Assembly: GCA_963787345.1 (NCBI GenBank)
Contig: CAWBCW010000015.1
Location: 22,713-86,712 of the forward strand
Source of the DNA: Bacillus_BD sp963787345
GTDB lineage: Bacteria > Bacillota > Bacilli > Bacillales > Cytobacillaceae
Reading direction: 5' to 3'
DNA length: 64,000 nucleotides
In this document: in pieces, positions 8,055 to 18,082 of the stretch
Numbering within the stretch: the stretch's first letter is position 1
Layout of the letters: each line of letters begins with the position of its first letter
Notes under the pieces: generated by a model
Databases searched by the model: none
The model's input: only the letters and a program-made list of their open reading frames with translations
What the model was told of the DNA's origin: nothing
Position numbers and translations under genes: made by a program

Positions 8055-9317
8055 TTACACTTTCATAATGGTAAAAAACTTTGTTAAAAGCCAAGGCCCT
8101 TGTGTAAATCCAAGTGTTAATTGCCAAGCACCTAGGCCATGTAACCCATATTCATGAATGAGCAACATTTTAGCTCCTATGCTTCTTACATCTTCAAACC
8201 ATACTTCATGTGTTCTACCTTGTTGATCTACATAATGAAAAAACGGAGACTCAAATTCAGTTGAATACTGAATAGGTGATTGGTATCTCATAGCCGTTTC
8301 AACAGAAACTTTATTGGAAATGGCCGGTGCTATACTCCCCGAAGTGAAAGGAAGGGTCCAATCATACCCATATAAAGGCATACCTATCGTAATTTTCCTT
8401 GCAGGCACATTCTGTAACGCAAATTCTATTGTTCTTCTTACCTCCGTAATCGGAGCCACAGGCCCTGGTGGACTACCCCCATGGTGCCAGTCATACGCCA
8501 TAATAAACATAAAGTCTACTACTGAACCGATTCCTCCATAATCATATCCCCTTAGCCAAGGGATGTCTTCGCTTGTTTTAGCTGGAACAGCAACGGTTAC
8601 GGTCCGCCCTAGTGGTCGTATACGATCGGCCAATTCACGGAGAAAACCTGTATAAAGGTCTCGGTCTTCCTCCAGAAGACGCTCAAAATCGATATTTACT
8701 CCCCCATATCCCCGATTGGTCATTAAAAAGGAAATGTTATTCACAAGGTTCGTCCTTGCAGTTGGATTATTTAACACTTGATGAGCAAGTTCAGGGCTAA
8801 ACCCCTGAGGTGTCAGATTGGTAATGGTTGCAAGAGGCCGTACCCGGAAACCCCACGTTGTTTCAATCGCCGTTAAATCATTTAACGTGTTAGCGAGATC
8901 CCCATTACTAGCAATGTTATAAGAGAACATAGAAATGAAGGTACTATACGGGGCAAAATCACTGATTAAAGCCCGATCTAATTCCGAGCTTCGATTCACG
9001 TAGAAACTTAGTGTCGATGCGTAATAATTAGAGATAGTAGGAATTGTAAGCCTCATCCCTGGTTGTAAGGCATTTGGATTTACAGTGGGATTAGCGTTTG
9101 CAAGTTGCTCTATAGTGAGGAAAGATTTCCTGGATATCGAAGTAAAGGTATCTCCTGGTTGAACAATATACGTATATAGTGGAATTAATAGGGCTTGACC
9201 TGGAACAATATTGGTTTGATCAAGACCGTTCACAAGGCGGATCTGATCGATTGAAATCCCGTATTGATTACTGATCGTAAATAAAGAATCACCCGCTTGA
9301 ACCTCATGATAAAACAT
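8055..9317 (-). CDS. yaaH: LysM-GH18 spore peptidoglycan hydrolase (SleL/YaaH-like)
   Basis: Probable cortical-fragment N-acetylglucosaminidase acting on spore cortex peptidoglycan during germination. Two LysM modules cover residues about 3-46 and 49-93 (VQAGDSLFTIS, VQPGDTFTSIS), with a GH18 barrel after about 103. The catalytic motif reads GGVNIDFERL, with the glutamate acid/base in DFE. There is no signal peptide, as is usual for SleL/YaaH proteins deposited from the mother cell. GAGGTGA followed by CAGGG precedes the chosen ATG; an upstream GTG lies inside the ribosome site itself. Length of about 420 residues is typical. It is a single-gene unit. Confidence 0.9.
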   Translation of the reverse strand: MFYHEVQAGDSLFTISNQYGISIDQIRLVNGLDQTNIVPGQALLIPLYTYIVQPGDTFTSISRKSFLTIEQLANANPTVNPNALQPGMRLTIPTISNYYASTLSFYVNRSSELDRALISDFAPYSTFISMFSYNIASNGDLANTLNDLTAIETTWGFRVRPLATITNLTPQGFSPELAHQVLNNPTARTNLVNNISFLMTNRGYGGVNIDFERLLEEDRDLYTGFLRELADRIRPLGRTVTVAVPAKTSEDIPWLRGYDYGGIGSVVDFMFIMAYDWHHGGSPPGPVAPITEVRRTIEFALQNVPARKITIGMPLYGYDWTLPFTSGSIAPAISNKVSVETAMRYQSPIQYSTEFESPFFHYVDQQGRTHEVWFEDVRSIGAKMLLIHEYGLHGLGAWQLTLGFTQGPWLLTKFFTIMKV

Positions 9318-9715
9318 CCCTGTCACCTCATTTAATTAATTCAAAATATGTTTACTATGACTGTCTATACAAGCTTGAACCAATAAACGATAAATTCCAT
9401 TTATTATATGAACCATGGTGATTTGTAGAACTCTACATTCATTTAAACTGAATTAGCCCCTGCATGATGTTAAGTACACTCCATGGCTTTTTGAAAGATT
9501 CCTGAACATTAGCCAAAAAACACACTTTAAATGGTGAAAATAGTAATATTGTTAAAAGTTTGAAACATAAGACTCCTCTGTGTTAAAAAATTCAAATTCT
9601 CATGTTAGATCTATTAAATCATGTTAGACACTTGCAAGGATATCGTGGGAATTGGAAACCTTTCGTGATCAGTCCCCTACCGTTTTAATATTTATCACAA
9701 TAGAGATGCGGAAGT
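9318..9715. other. Non-coding gap before yaaH
   Basis: AT-rich 400 bp between the symporter terminator and the yaaH ribosome site. No gene, clear repeat or confident promoter seen. Confidence 0.5.
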
Positions 9716-9772
9716 AAACAAAAAATTCCCCTACAAGAAGGCTTTTTAATGGCTACTCTATAGAGGAATTTT
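9716..9772 (-). terminator. Terminator of putP
   Basis: AAAATTCCCCTA (9722-9733) pairs with TAGAGGAATTTT (9761-9772) with one wobble. On the minus strand the stem runs into TTTTTG. It lies 34 bp past the putP stop. Confidence 0.8.
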
Positions 9773-9805
9773 GCTATTCTTATGCCTTCTCACTGAATCT
9801 TCCTC

Positions 9806-11287
9806 TTATTTAAGCTCAGCTTTCAATGTTGCCTTCATTTCATCAAACTCTGTATCGACCTCTGTTGAAGGTTTAGCTGTTAGGATACTGACAACGATGA
9901 TGGCTGCGAATGATAAGATGAAGCCAGGAATCATTTCATACATAAGCCCTTTAAGAGCTTCATTACTGATCCAAATAATAACCGTGACTGCACCGACAAT
10001 GATTCCTGCAAGTGCACCCCAGACGTTCATACGTTTCCAATACAAGCTTAATAGAATGGCTGGACCAAACGCTGAACCAAATCCTGCCCATGCGTACCCA
10101 ACTAAATTTAGAATCGTATTATTTGGAGTTAAGGATAAAAGAATCGCTACGATTGAAACAAGCAGTACCGCTAAACGACCGATTCGAACAAGTAGTTTAT
10201 CCGATGCATCTCGCTTAAAGAATGATTTATAAATATCTTCTGTTAATGCACTAGATGTAACGAGAAGTTGCGAGGAAATCGTACTCATAATCGCCGCTAA
10301 AATCGCTGATAGCAAAAATCCAGTAATAAGCGGATGGAATAATACATTTGAGAACATAATAAAAACAGTTTCAGGATCCTCAAGTGTCACTCCTCTTTGA
10401 TTGACGTATGAGATTCCAACAAGACCTACACACATGGCACCAAGGATCGAAATAATCATCCAACTCATCCCAATTCGACGTGCAGGCTTTAGCTCTTTTA
10501 CTGAAGTAATGGCCATAAAACGAACGATGATATGTGGCTGCCCAAAATAACCCAAGCCCCACGCCAATAATGAGATAATCCCAATCACCGTTGTCCCTTT
10601 AAAGAAATCGAGCAATGTAGGATCAATGTCACGAATCACATCGAAGGTAGGCTGGATCCCGCCTAAATCGGTAAAGGCAACAATGGGTACCAATACAAGA
10701 GCTAAAAACATAATAATTCCTTGAACAAAATCCGTTAAACTAACGGCTAAAAATCCACCAAATAACGTATAAGCGACAACAACCCCACCTGTGAGAAATA
10801 ACCCTAGTTTATAATCTAAACCAAAGGCAGATTCAAAAAGTACGCCACCAGACACCATGCCTGCTGATGTATAAAGTGTAAAAAAGATGATAATCACAAT
10901 GGCTGAAACGAGTCGTAGTATTTTCGCATTTTCTTTAAAACGATTTTCGAAGAAGTCGGGGATCGTAATGGAATCGTTTGCTACTTTTGTATAAGTCCTT
11001 AATCGTGGTGCTACAAGGATATAGTTCAAATAAGCTCCTATACTTAAACCAACAGCTAGCCATATACTAGACATCCCTGTTACATACATGGCTCCCGGTA
11101 AGCCCATAAGCATCCATCCACTCATATCTGACGCACCCGCTGAAAGAGCCGTTACAGCCGGTCCTAAACCGCGTCCACCTAACATATACCCTTCAATACT
11201 ATCTGTTGATTTCTTATAGGCGTAATACCCGATCAACAACATCCCAATAAAATAGATTGCTAAAGAAATATAAACTCCTATACCCAT
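9806..11287 (-). CDS. putP: Sodium/proline symporter (PutP/OpuE type)
   Basis: Sodium-coupled proline uptake across the cytoplasmic membrane, used for catabolism (PutP) or osmoprotection (OpuE). The product is 493 residues with about 13 hydrophobic segments of the SSS fold. Conserved features are SAGASDMSGWMLMGLPGAMY near residue 50, the sodium-site region SAILAAIMSTISSQLLVTSSA, and GYAWAGFGSAFGPAILLSLYW. It resembles B. subtilis OpuE and PutP about equally, and no putB/putC or clear SigB promoter is adjacent, so the physiological role stays open. It is monocistronic with its own terminator. Confidence 0.92.
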   Translation of the reverse strand: MGIGVYISLAIYFIGMLLIGYYAYKKSTDSIEGYMLGGRGLGPAVTALSAGASDMSGWMLMGLPGAMYVTGMSSIWLAVGLSIGAYLNYILVAPRLRTYTKVANDSITIPDFFENRFKENAKILRLVSAIVIIIFFTLYTSAGMVSGGVLFESAFGLDYKLGLFLTGGVVVAYTLFGGFLAVSLTDFVQGIIMFLALVLVPIVAFTDLGGIQPTFDVIRDIDPTLLDFFKGTTVIGIISLLAWGLGYFGQPHIIVRFMAITSVKELKPARRIGMSWMIISILGAMCVGLVGISYVNQRGVTLEDPETVFIMFSNVLFHPLITGFLLSAILAAIMSTISSQLLVTSSALTEDIYKSFFKRDASDKLLVRIGRLAVLLVSIVAILLSLTPNNTILNLVGYAWAGFGSAFGPAILLSLYWKRMNVWGALAGIIVGAVTVIIWISNEALKGLMYEMIPGFILSFAAIIVVSILTAKPSTEVDTEFDEMKATLKAELK

Positions 11288-12083
11288 CCTATCACTCCTT
11301 TAATTTTTTTGAATAACGTGCGGCAAGAATCCGTTAATCCCTCAGAAAAAATTTAATAATTACTTTCTCAAAGAAAAAGATGACGAAAATAAATACTAAG
11401 TTGACTTGTACAGAAATCATAACAAAGATCATTTGCCGCTTATGGTTATTTAAGCTATCAAAATATTCAAAATAGTTCAAGGGCGTTTACGTTTAATAGA
11501 TTTGATAAAATAAGCTTAAATTCTCTTTAGATCAAGCTTTAGAGCTATTCGAAAAAAAGTTAAAGTTCTAATATTCAGTTAATTAGGACAAGGGATTATA
11601 AGAACTTATAATGTAATGTTAAAGCAACTTGTTTCCCGGGCAACAGCTCTTAAAACCATTCACTAAAAAACAAGATTTTTAAAAATTACAATGCTCTGCT
11701 TCTTTAGATCACCATTTTTTCCTTTAACTTATCAAACATATTTTGAAACATGAAATTTAGAGTTCTGTCCCTTCAGACCTATAGCTTACAGCCTATTATC
11801 GGTCATAACTGGAGGTAAATTTGTGCCGACATTACCATCGTTTTTACTGTTTTTAGCAATTAATGATTTAAAAATTCCCTTTATAATATTCACACATATT
11901 TTATTCATAAAAAATAAATCTTATCAAAACCTTCCGGAAACAAGGACATTATATGTGCAAGAATGAGTGGTTTTATTATACATTTATAATAAATAAGCGT
12001 ATAAAGAAGGAATAGGAATTTAATTTTTGCTTTCATATATAAATATCCATCTATTTGAAAACAATTTGAAAGGAGATGGAAGT
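11288..12083. other. Long non-coding region before the PBP gene
   Basis: About 800 bp of AT-rich DNA with no convincing gene. It carries the first copy (11620-11712) of a direct repeat also found after the PBP gene. Confidence 0.5.
11620..11712 (+). repeat. Direct repeat flanking the PBP gene, copy 1
   Basis: The segment with TTGTTTCCCGGGCAAC, GCTCTTAAAACCATTCACTA and AAAACAAGATTT recurs at about 14497-14585 with roughly three quarters identity. Copy 1 has lost the terminator arms that end copy 2. Confidence 0.65.
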
Positions 12084-14408
12084 TTGAATGTAATTAAGAA
12101 GATTACGCGATTCATACTACCTATAGGGCTTACATTTCTTATACTATTTCTATTACCAAAATTACCCTTTTTATTATGGCCTTTAGGGCATCTTTTTAAA
12201 TTTCAAAAAAACTGGGTCCTTGAGGGTATTTTTCTTGTTGTGATCCTCGGTTTAATGGGATTGATTGGTTGGTCTGGCTTTAAATTATTCAAATACAGAA
12301 AAACCCATAAACAAACGAAATGGTCGAAAGAAACGTTGCAAACTCTTTGGTATTATCCTGCTATGCTTTTTATTGCTGGATTTATAGCAGCCGGCATTCT
12401 CCATATTGGTTTCGTTTCGTATATTGCCATCTCTGACACACATAAACTAGCTGATTATGCGTTTAATGAGGATTTATTACAAAACGGAACGACGAATGCA
12501 TTTGTTTATGATGAAAAAGGAAACCAAGTTTATAAAGTGATTCATAACAGTAAAAACAGAGAGATTATAACATCAAATGAAGTACCTCCATATTTAACAG
12601 ACGCTTTTGTCGATATAGAAGATAAAAACTTTTACTACCATTCTGGGATTTCTTTTATCGGGTATGTTCGTTCTGTTTTTAGAAAGGCATTCAACCCAGA
12701 AGAAAGAATGCATGGAGGCAGTACGATTACACAACAATTAATTAAAAATGTGAATGGAGATATTAATAATCGAAACCTGTTTCATAAATGGCAAGAAGCT
12801 GCTTTGTCTTGGATCATTGAAACGAAATATAACAAAGATGAAATTCTTGAAATGTATATGAATCAAATTTATTTAGGACAAGGTGTTTATGGAGTGGGAA
12901 CAGCTGCTAAACAGTTTTTTCACAAAAATGTTTATGATTTGACTTTAGTTGAGAGCGCCTTTTTAGCAGGACTACCGAAAGCACCTGAAAGGTACATCCA
13001 TGACTTAGATAAAGCGAATCATCGAAAAAACACCGTATTAAAAGTAATGAAAGAAAACGGTTCAATTACTCAAAATCAATATGAAAAAGCAGTTCAACAA
13101 GCGATTACTACGATACATGAACCAGTAAAACAATCATCTCATTCACTAAATGCTTATGTGGATTATGTATTAAAAGAAGCGAAAGAAGATTACGGCCTAT
13201 CAAAAGAAGAACTGCAGACAAAAGGATATCGCATTTATACGTATTTGGATACTGACTTTCAAAATCATATGTACAATGCCGCCCAATCTTTTTCCTATAT
13301 AGACGATAATGGCGAAAACTTAGTTCAAGTAGGCATGGCTGCCGTTGATAACAATAGCCATAAAATTATCGCCCTTTACGGGGGCAGAAATTTCATGATA
13401 GGCTATTTAAATCGTGCCTATCAATATTACCAGCCAGGTTCTATTTTAAAACCGCTTGTCGTTTATGGTCCTGCATTTGAAACAGGAAAATGGAACAGCC
13501 AATCGAAAGTTTTAGACGAAAAGCATGATTTCGGTGGATACGCACCTAAAAACGCTGGTGATAATTATGAAGGTGAAATTACTATAGAACGTGCCCTCAT
13601 CCGTTCAGCAAATATTCCTGCTGTTAAGGTTTTAGAGGATATTGGTGTGAATAAAGGAATCAAAGCATTGGAAAAAATGGGAATCGAAATTCAAAAAGAA
13701 GACCGCCAATTGCATATTGCACTAGGAGGAATGGAAAAAGGAGTAACCCCTATCCAAATGGCAGGAGCTTTTTCTGTTTTCCCTAATTACGGATATTTCG
13801 AACCCCCTAAAGCCATTAAATTTATTAAAGATAATAAAGGGAACATCATTAAGAAGAAGAAAAGTGCCAAGGTGAAAGGGATAGATGTGTTTTCCTCTCA
13901 AAATGCTTACAGAATAACAGAAATCTTGCAAAAGGTTGTAACAGATGAAGCTGGGACAGGAAAAAACGCTAATATTGGAGTTCCAAGTGCAGGTAAAACA
14001 GGAACGACCACTGAACCTGGTACAAATGGAGGATCAAGGGATGCTTGGTATGTTGGGTATACACCAAGCATTACGATGTCTGTTCATTTTGGCTTTGATC
14101 AACCAAGTGAAACAAATTATCTAAACACTTCAGGTGGAGGCGCCCCGGCTAGGTTGTATTCAGATGTCATGAAATATCATGCAACAGCCACCGATTTTCA
14201 AAAACCTGAAAGCCTGGGGGAACTAGAAGAGAAATCCCTAGCAGAAATTCAAAAAGAAGAGGAAAAAGCGTTAGTTGAAGCAGAGATAGAGGAATTTCAA
14301 TCCACCTTGAGCGAATCTTTAAATAAATTTATTCTCAAACTTGAAGAATTTGGAGATAAAGTTAAAACCGAAGTAACATCAGCCCTCGAAACTGCTGAAA
14401 GTGAATAA
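12084..14408 (+). CDS. Class A penicillin-binding protein (GT51 + transpeptidase)
   Basis: Membrane-anchored enzyme that polymerises lipid II and cross-links peptidoglycan. Three hydrophobic N-terminal segments, more than usual for class A PBPs, precede the glycosyltransferase domain. That domain has the catalytic glutamate in EDKNFYYHSG (about 178) and GGSTITQQLIKN. The transpeptidase has SxxK in QPGSILK (about 453), SAN (about 508) and KTGT (about 638). A glutamate-rich coiled tail ends the protein. The TTG start follows AAAGGAGATGGAAG; the earlier in-frame TTG at 12027 has no ribosome site. Length is 774 residues. It is not clearly orthologous to a named B. subtilis PBP. It is monocistronic with a strong terminator. 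Confidence 0.92.
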   Translation: MNVIKKITRFILPIGLTFLILFLLPKLPFLLWPLGHLFKFQKNWVLEGIFLVVILGLMGLIGWSGFKLFKYRKTHKQTKWSKETLQTLWYYPAMLFIAGFIAAGILHIGFVSYIAISDTHKLADYAFNEDLLQNGTTNAFVYDEKGNQVYKVIHNSKNREIITSNEVPPYLTDAFVDIEDKNFYYHSGISFIGYVRSVFRKAFNPEERMHGGSTITQQLIKNVNGDINNRNLFHKWQEAALSWIIETKYNKDEILEMYMNQIYLGQGVYGVGTAAKQFFHKNVYDLTLVESAFLAGLPKAPERYIHDLDKANHRKNTVLKVMKENGSITQNQYEKAVQQAITTIHEPVKQSSHSLNAYVDYVLKEAKEDYGLSKEELQTKGYRIYTYLDTDFQNHMYNAAQSFSYIDDNGENLVQVGMAAVDNNSHKIIALYGGRNFMIGYLNRAYQYYQPGSILKPLVVYGPAFETGKWNSQSKVLDEKHDFGGYAPKNAGDNYEGEITIERALIRSANIPAVKVLEDIGVNKGIKALEKMGIEIQKEDRQLHIALGGMEKGVTPIQMAGAFSVFPNYGYFEPPKAIKFIKDNKGNIIKKKKSAKVKGIDVFSSQNAYRITEILQKVVTDEAGTGKNANIGVPSAGKTGTTTEPGTNGGSRDAWYVGYTPSITMSVHFGFDQPSETNYLNTSGGGAPARLYSDVMKYHATATDFQKPESLGELEEKSLAEIQKEEEKALVEAEIEEFQSTLSESLNKFILKLEEFGDKVKTEVTSALETAESE

Positions 14409-14496
14409 AAAGAATATTTTCAGTGATCTTAGACGTTTCGAAACCATTGAAAAAGTCCCTAGAAAGAAAAAAACTGATTAACTATTATATGAAGTG

Positions 14497-14585
14497 ATCT
14501 GTTTCCTAGGTAACTGCTCTAAAAACCGTTCACTAGAAAACAAGATTTCAAAAAAGATACAATCCCCCCTTTAGATCATTTATCT
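14497..14585 (+). repeat. Direct repeat flanking the PBP gene, copy 2
   Basis: Counterpart of 11620-11712: CTGTTTCCTAGGTAAC, GCTCTAAAAACCGTTCACTA, AAAACAAGATTT, then TTTAGATCA. It merges into the terminator stem. Confidence 0.65.
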
Positions 14586-14597
14586 GAAGGGGTTTTT
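14566..14597 (+). terminator. Terminator of the PBP gene
   Basis: CCCCTTTAGAT pairs with ATCTGAAGGGG (one G-T), followed by TTTTT at 14593-14597. Confidence 0.88.
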
Positions 14598-14893
14598 GAT
14601 TGGAGAAAGAAGGAAATTAATGAACCAAAGGGTGTATTGGAAATGGGTTGTTCCATAATAGGGAGTTATTTTTAAGATACTGAATGACGAAGAGACTGAA
14701 AATAGGCAAGTTTTTATTCATTTCTTGTCTATTTTCAGTCTCTTCACATTCAAAAACATACAAAGAGTCCGTTTTGAGGTACATATCATATAATTTGCAA
14801 TAGAACGGCGTGCGAGCTGACAACAATTTTACCACGCCATTTTTCTGATTTGTAGAGTTTTTAACGCCAAAACTCGATTATGACAAGAAACCT
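14598..14893. other. Non-coding gap with a long hairpin
   Basis: Nearly 300 bp between the PBP terminator and the propeller gene. Its only notable content is the 22-bp-arm inverted repeat at 14689-14745. Confidence 0.5.
14689..14745. repeat. Long near-perfect inverted repeat
   Basis: Arms at 14689-14710 and 14724-14745, beginning GAAGAGACTGAAAATAG, pair over 22 bp with one wobble around a 13-nt loop. No T-run follows, so this is not a standard terminator. It could be a transposon end remnant. Confidence 0.6.
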
Positions 14894-15853
14894 CTAGCCT
14901 TTGTATGCCAAAGTCCCAGGATTCGTTTGTCTAAATGTCAAATACCAAGGAGATCCTAATGGTCCGACCGCTGAGATGAACACATCAAAAGTCTTAGTCT
15001 GAACATCATAACTCCGTACTGAGCCTGTGTCTGGTCCGTTACCCGAAATGGGAACAAATAATCTTCCACCTGGTCCGAACAGCAATGCCATCGCGAAAGC
15101 ACGCGATCCTCCGACAGCATCAAGGTCAATTTTGTCAACAAATTTTCCCTCGTTATCATAGATAAAAATATTATCAAGCTGATTTGGGTCATCACGGTCT
15201 ATGCGGAAACTGGTAACATAGAGGTTGCCATCGGGACCAAAGACTAAGCCTTCTGGGAAGTGGGGATTTGTGATGCCGTCATTTTGAACAAACACGTCAA
15301 TAAAATTCATTGTTTCCGGATCAAAGCGAAGTACCCAGCCATCGGCTCTATTTAATTCGTTGTTACTTATAGAGACATAAAGCAAGCCGTCTGGCCCAAT
15401 GACCACACCACGGGGGAAAAATGGTCCATCGAAGGTAGAGTGGTCGAAAGTACCAATAAATTCTGCCGTACTGCCATTATAATGATATGCCCTTAGTTCT
15501 CCCTCACCGGTCGGACTCTCTACGTCTGCTACATATAAAATATTGTTGTCAGAGAGGACAATTCCGCGCGGCGCAAACGGGGCTCCTACTTGGTCGGAAC
15601 TGACGACTGCACCTATAAACGCTCCAGTTTGTCCATTGTACTTCAACACCTCACCGTTCTCGGGTTGTCCAACATTCTGGTTAGAAACAAGAAGATTACC
15701 CAAATGATCAAAAATAACCCCTCGAGGACCGAATAAGCCGCCACTCTCTGATGTTACAAAAGGGTTAGCATCTACCCCAGTGAATGCATCAAAACGTTTT
15801 ACGGTGTTGTCACTGACATCACCAATGTAAAGAAAATCTTTTCGAACACCCAA
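14894..15853 (-). CDS. NHL/SMP-30-like beta-propeller protein
   Basis: Function unknown. The sequence is a series of about 45-residue repeats with the pattern F-x-P-R-G-V/I followed by D/GNLLVS or DGLLYVS (GPRGVIFDHLGNLLVS, FPRGVVIGPDGLLYVS, FPEGLVFGPDGNLYVT), typical of six-bladed propellers related to NHL proteins and Vgb-type lyases. No signal peptide or membrane segment, so probably cytoplasmic or spore-associated. GGAGG followed by eight bases precedes the chosen TTG (MGVRKDFLYIGD); the longer ATG frame starts inside the ribosome site. No catalytic residues can be assigned. No operon partner. Confidence 0.75.
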   Translation of the reverse strand: MGVRKDFLYIGDVSDNTVKRFDAFTGVDANPFVTSESGGLFGPRGVIFDHLGNLLVSNQNVGQPENGEVLKYNGQTGAFIGAVVSSDQVGAPFAPRGIVLSDNNILYVADVESPTGEGELRAYHYNGSTAEFIGTFDHSTFDGPFFPRGVVIGPDGLLYVSISNNELNRADGWVLRFDPETMNFIDVFVQNDGITNPHFPEGLVFGPDGNLYVTSFRIDRDDPNQLDNIFIYDNEGKFVDKIDLDAVGGSRAFAMALLFGPGGRLFVPISGNGPDTGSVRSYDVQTKTFDVFISAVGPLGSPWYLTFRQTNPGTLAYKG

Positions 15854-16250
15854 AATAAAAACCTCCATTCTACTAATATATTTGTTACAGCGAAAAACTA
15901 ATTTTTACATACTTTAAACTATTCTACCGAGAGATTTTTTGTGTGGACAAACTTTGTGGTATAAAAATACAATTTTAATAGGGGCTTATTTTTATGACGT
16001 TGCAATAAATCCCTTGATTTCAGTAAACCAATTTAGATTGTGAAGGAATATACTTAAACTAAGCGGGTACAAGAGTTAAAGAACAGAGCTGCATTAATGG
16101 CGGCTTTGTTTTTGTGCGAAAAAGGCAGTTTTTTGGAGGAGAATAAAAATGTTGCTCCTGATTCAGCCCTTTTTCGCTTTTGTACAAGCACATAAGAAAT
16201 GACACGTATAAACTATTTTGAAAGTTATTTTTTTGGGAGAGTGAAGCGAA
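15854..16250. other. Non-coding gap, possible hairpin
   Basis: AT-rich. A weak stem (ACAGAGCTGC / GCGGCTTTGT with TTTTT) lies near 16083-16115 on the plus strand, with no gene upstream on that strand, possibly a leftover terminator. Confidence 0.4.
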
Positions 16251-16985
16251 ATGAATGCTTCAAGCAGCAAGTGGAAAAAACATAACTTGATGATGGAAAA
16301 TATCAATTTACTGCCCTATCTGCCAAAAACAAATCGATTATCCAAACAATCACTATTGGAATATCTGAAAAATTATCCTACAGTAATGCTAAAACCATGT
16401 TTTGGTTCACACGGCAGAGGCGTTGTTCAAATTACAAGCTTACCTAATAATGAAGATTTTGAAGTTCATCATGAATATCAAAGGACCATAATTAAAGGGA
16501 ATGAGCAAATTTATGAGTTTTTAAAAGAAAACAACTATATAAAAAAAAAGAAATACATTATACAAGAAAGAATCCCTCTAATTTCAATTCAGGAAAATCC
16601 CTTCGATATTAGAGTTATGGTCCAGCGTAAAAAAAATTCCAGTGAGTGGACTGTAACTGCAAAATGTGCGAAAGTAGCGGCCAATAATTATGTCATTACC
16701 AATGTAGCAAAAGCAATTATGCCAGTCGGCCAGGCATTAGAAGAATCATGTTTATCGAATGTCAATCCTTCCAATATAGAATTGAAACTCAATGAAATAT
16801 CTTTGACAATCGTCCAGCACTTGTCCTACTATTACCCAAAAACCAGAGCATTTGGAATTGATTTAGGAGTAGATGTAAATGGGGATATTTGGATTATTGA
16901 GGTCAATCTTCGACCCGCAATTTCTATGTTTAAATTATTACAAGATGACTCCTATTCGTTAATCAAGTCCTTTAGGAAAGGATGA
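16251..16985 (+). CDS. YheC/YheD-family ATP-grasp protein
   Basis: Member of the Bacillus YheC/YheD family, some of which are spore-coat associated; the reaction is unknown. The product is 244 residues with ATP-grasp features: a lysine-rich start TVMLKPCFGSHGRGVVQI (ATP-binding loop), IIQERIPL, DIRVMVQ, and the metal-binding end DIWIIEVNLRPA. It is shorter than full YheC/YheD proteins (about 360-450) and consists essentially of the ATP-grasp core. GGGAGAG precedes the ATG. It stands alone. Confidence 0.8.
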   Translation: MNASSSKWKKHNLMMENINLLPYLPKTNRLSKQSLLEYLKNYPTVMLKPCFGSHGRGVVQITSLPNNEDFEVHHEYQRTIIKGNEQIYEFLKENNYIKKKKYIIQERIPLISIQENPFDIRVMVQRKKNSSEWTVTAKCAKVAANNYVITNVAKAIMPVGQALEESCLSNVNPSNIELKLNEISLTIVQHLSYYYPKTRAFGIDLGVDVNGDIWIIEVNLRPAISMFKLLQDDSYSLIKSFRKG

Positions 16986-17156
16986 TGGAATTTTAAGACA
17001 AGGTCATTTAACATTTAGCTTTATGATGATGAACAAGGAACCCGTATATGCTCCCCCATTAGTGTGAAGTAGGAACACAAATAAGTATCAGGTTAGCGTC
17101 TGCGTGTTACACTCCCATAAAAGAATGCACCTCTTAATACAAAACATATGATCTAT

Positions 17157-17194
17157 GATAATAAGGGAATTGATTGATTGAACAATCAATTCCC
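17157..17194 (-). terminator. Hairpin downstream of the zinc-ribbon gene
   Basis: GGGAATTGATTG (17165-17176) pairs perfectly with CAATCAATTCCC (17183-17194). The minus-strand tail is TTATTATC, a weak U-run. It lies about 160 bp past the gene it may terminate. Confidence 0.5.
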
Positions 17195-17350
17195 CTACTC
17201 CATCGATTAATTTTTTTCATTCCATAGAAAATATAACTGTAATCATGAGAATGATTACGATATAGATTTATTTCTTGTTTCATCATGTTCACTACATCCA
17301 AAGCAACAGGATGGGCATCATACTTGAGTTCCATCTCATGGAATATGTAT

Positions 17351-17554
17351 TTACTTATTAAATTCTCTAAACTCATCAATATAGAAAGCTACATAACCAC
17401 AGTTTGGACATACAGATGCTTTAGGCTTTGCAGAAATACTATTGAAAATTCCTTTACCTTTTTGACTAATCTTAATTCCATACATGCCACCCTCAACATT
17501 TACTTTGCAGTCTTCTATCATTTCAGTTTGGCATTGATTACAAACTTTTTTCAT
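17351..17554 (-). CDS. Small zinc-ribbon protein
   Basis: 67 residues starting MKKVCNQCQTEM after GGGGGGATCATA. Two knuckles, CNQC and CPNC, are placed about 43 residues apart to form one zinc site. The C-terminus GYVAFYIDEF resembles small Bacillus zinc-ribbon nucleic-acid-binding-like proteins. Function unknown. Cytoplasmic. Confidence 0.7.
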   Translation of the reverse strand: MKKVCNQCQTEMIEDCKVNVEGGMYGIKISQKGKGIFNSISAKPKASVCPNCGYVAFYIDEFREFNK

Positions 17555-17713
17555 TATGATCCCCCCTATTAAATACATTGATTTCTAAGACTTTCAAATT
17601 GCAATATCCAATAACCTCACTCCAAAATGAACAGTCTTATTTCTCATTTTTCACCAAGTATTTATATTCGGTTTTCTTAATCAACAAACCGCCCCTATCA
17701 TTCAGGAATAGTT

Positions 17714-18001
17714 TTATGACTCGCTTATCCCCATTGCTAATAGCAATAAAAATGCACAGGCCAAGACAAAGCCGTTCCCTAGTAAGCCAACAATAAGAAG
17801 AATAAGGCGTTTAGATACTACCCAAGAGAATATTGCAAATAAAAGACCAATAACTGTTAAAATACTAAAACTGTTAATAAAGAAATAAATATCAGCATTT
17901 GGACCTCTTTGAGTATAGAAAATAATAATACTTATAATTACAGGCAACAGCGACATAGCACCTAATATACTTCCTATTTTTTTCTTATCCAGCGCTGCCA
18001 T
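17714..18001 (-). CDS. Small integral membrane protein
   Basis: 95 residues with three predicted membrane segments (LGAMSLLPVIISIIIFY, FSILTVIGLLFAIFSWVV, LLIVGLLGNGFVLACAFLLLL). The start MAALDKKK follows AAAGGGG. The longer reading frame upstream overlaps a terminator and is not used. No family recognised. Confidence 0.6.
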   Translation of the reverse strand: MAALDKKKIGSILGAMSLLPVIISIIIFYTQRGPNADIYFFINSFSILTVIGLLFAIFSWVVSKRLILLIVGLLGNGFVLACAFLLLLAMGISES

Positions 18002-18056
18002 CCCCTTTCTTACTTTTAAATTGGCTGTGTTATATTTTATTGTTGATTTAGAAAGA

Positions 18057-18082
18057 GAAAAAAAGCCGCCGTGAAAGGCGGG
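18057..18082 (-). terminator. GC-rich terminator
   Basis: On the minus strand GCCCGCC, a six-base loop, GGCGGC, then TTTTTTT. It lies about 220 bp beyond the end of the HbpS-like gene and just before the small membrane protein. Confidence 0.65.

Noticed and set aside
14617..14835. A 72-codon minus-strand frame
   Set aside because: Covers a 22-bp-arm inverted repeat in both arms, and no ribosome site or family resemblance was seen.
17134..17379. An 81-codon minus-strand frame downstream of the zinc-ribbon gene
   Set aside because: No ribosome site at any start, overlaps the preceding gene, and its end lies in a terminator-like hairpin.
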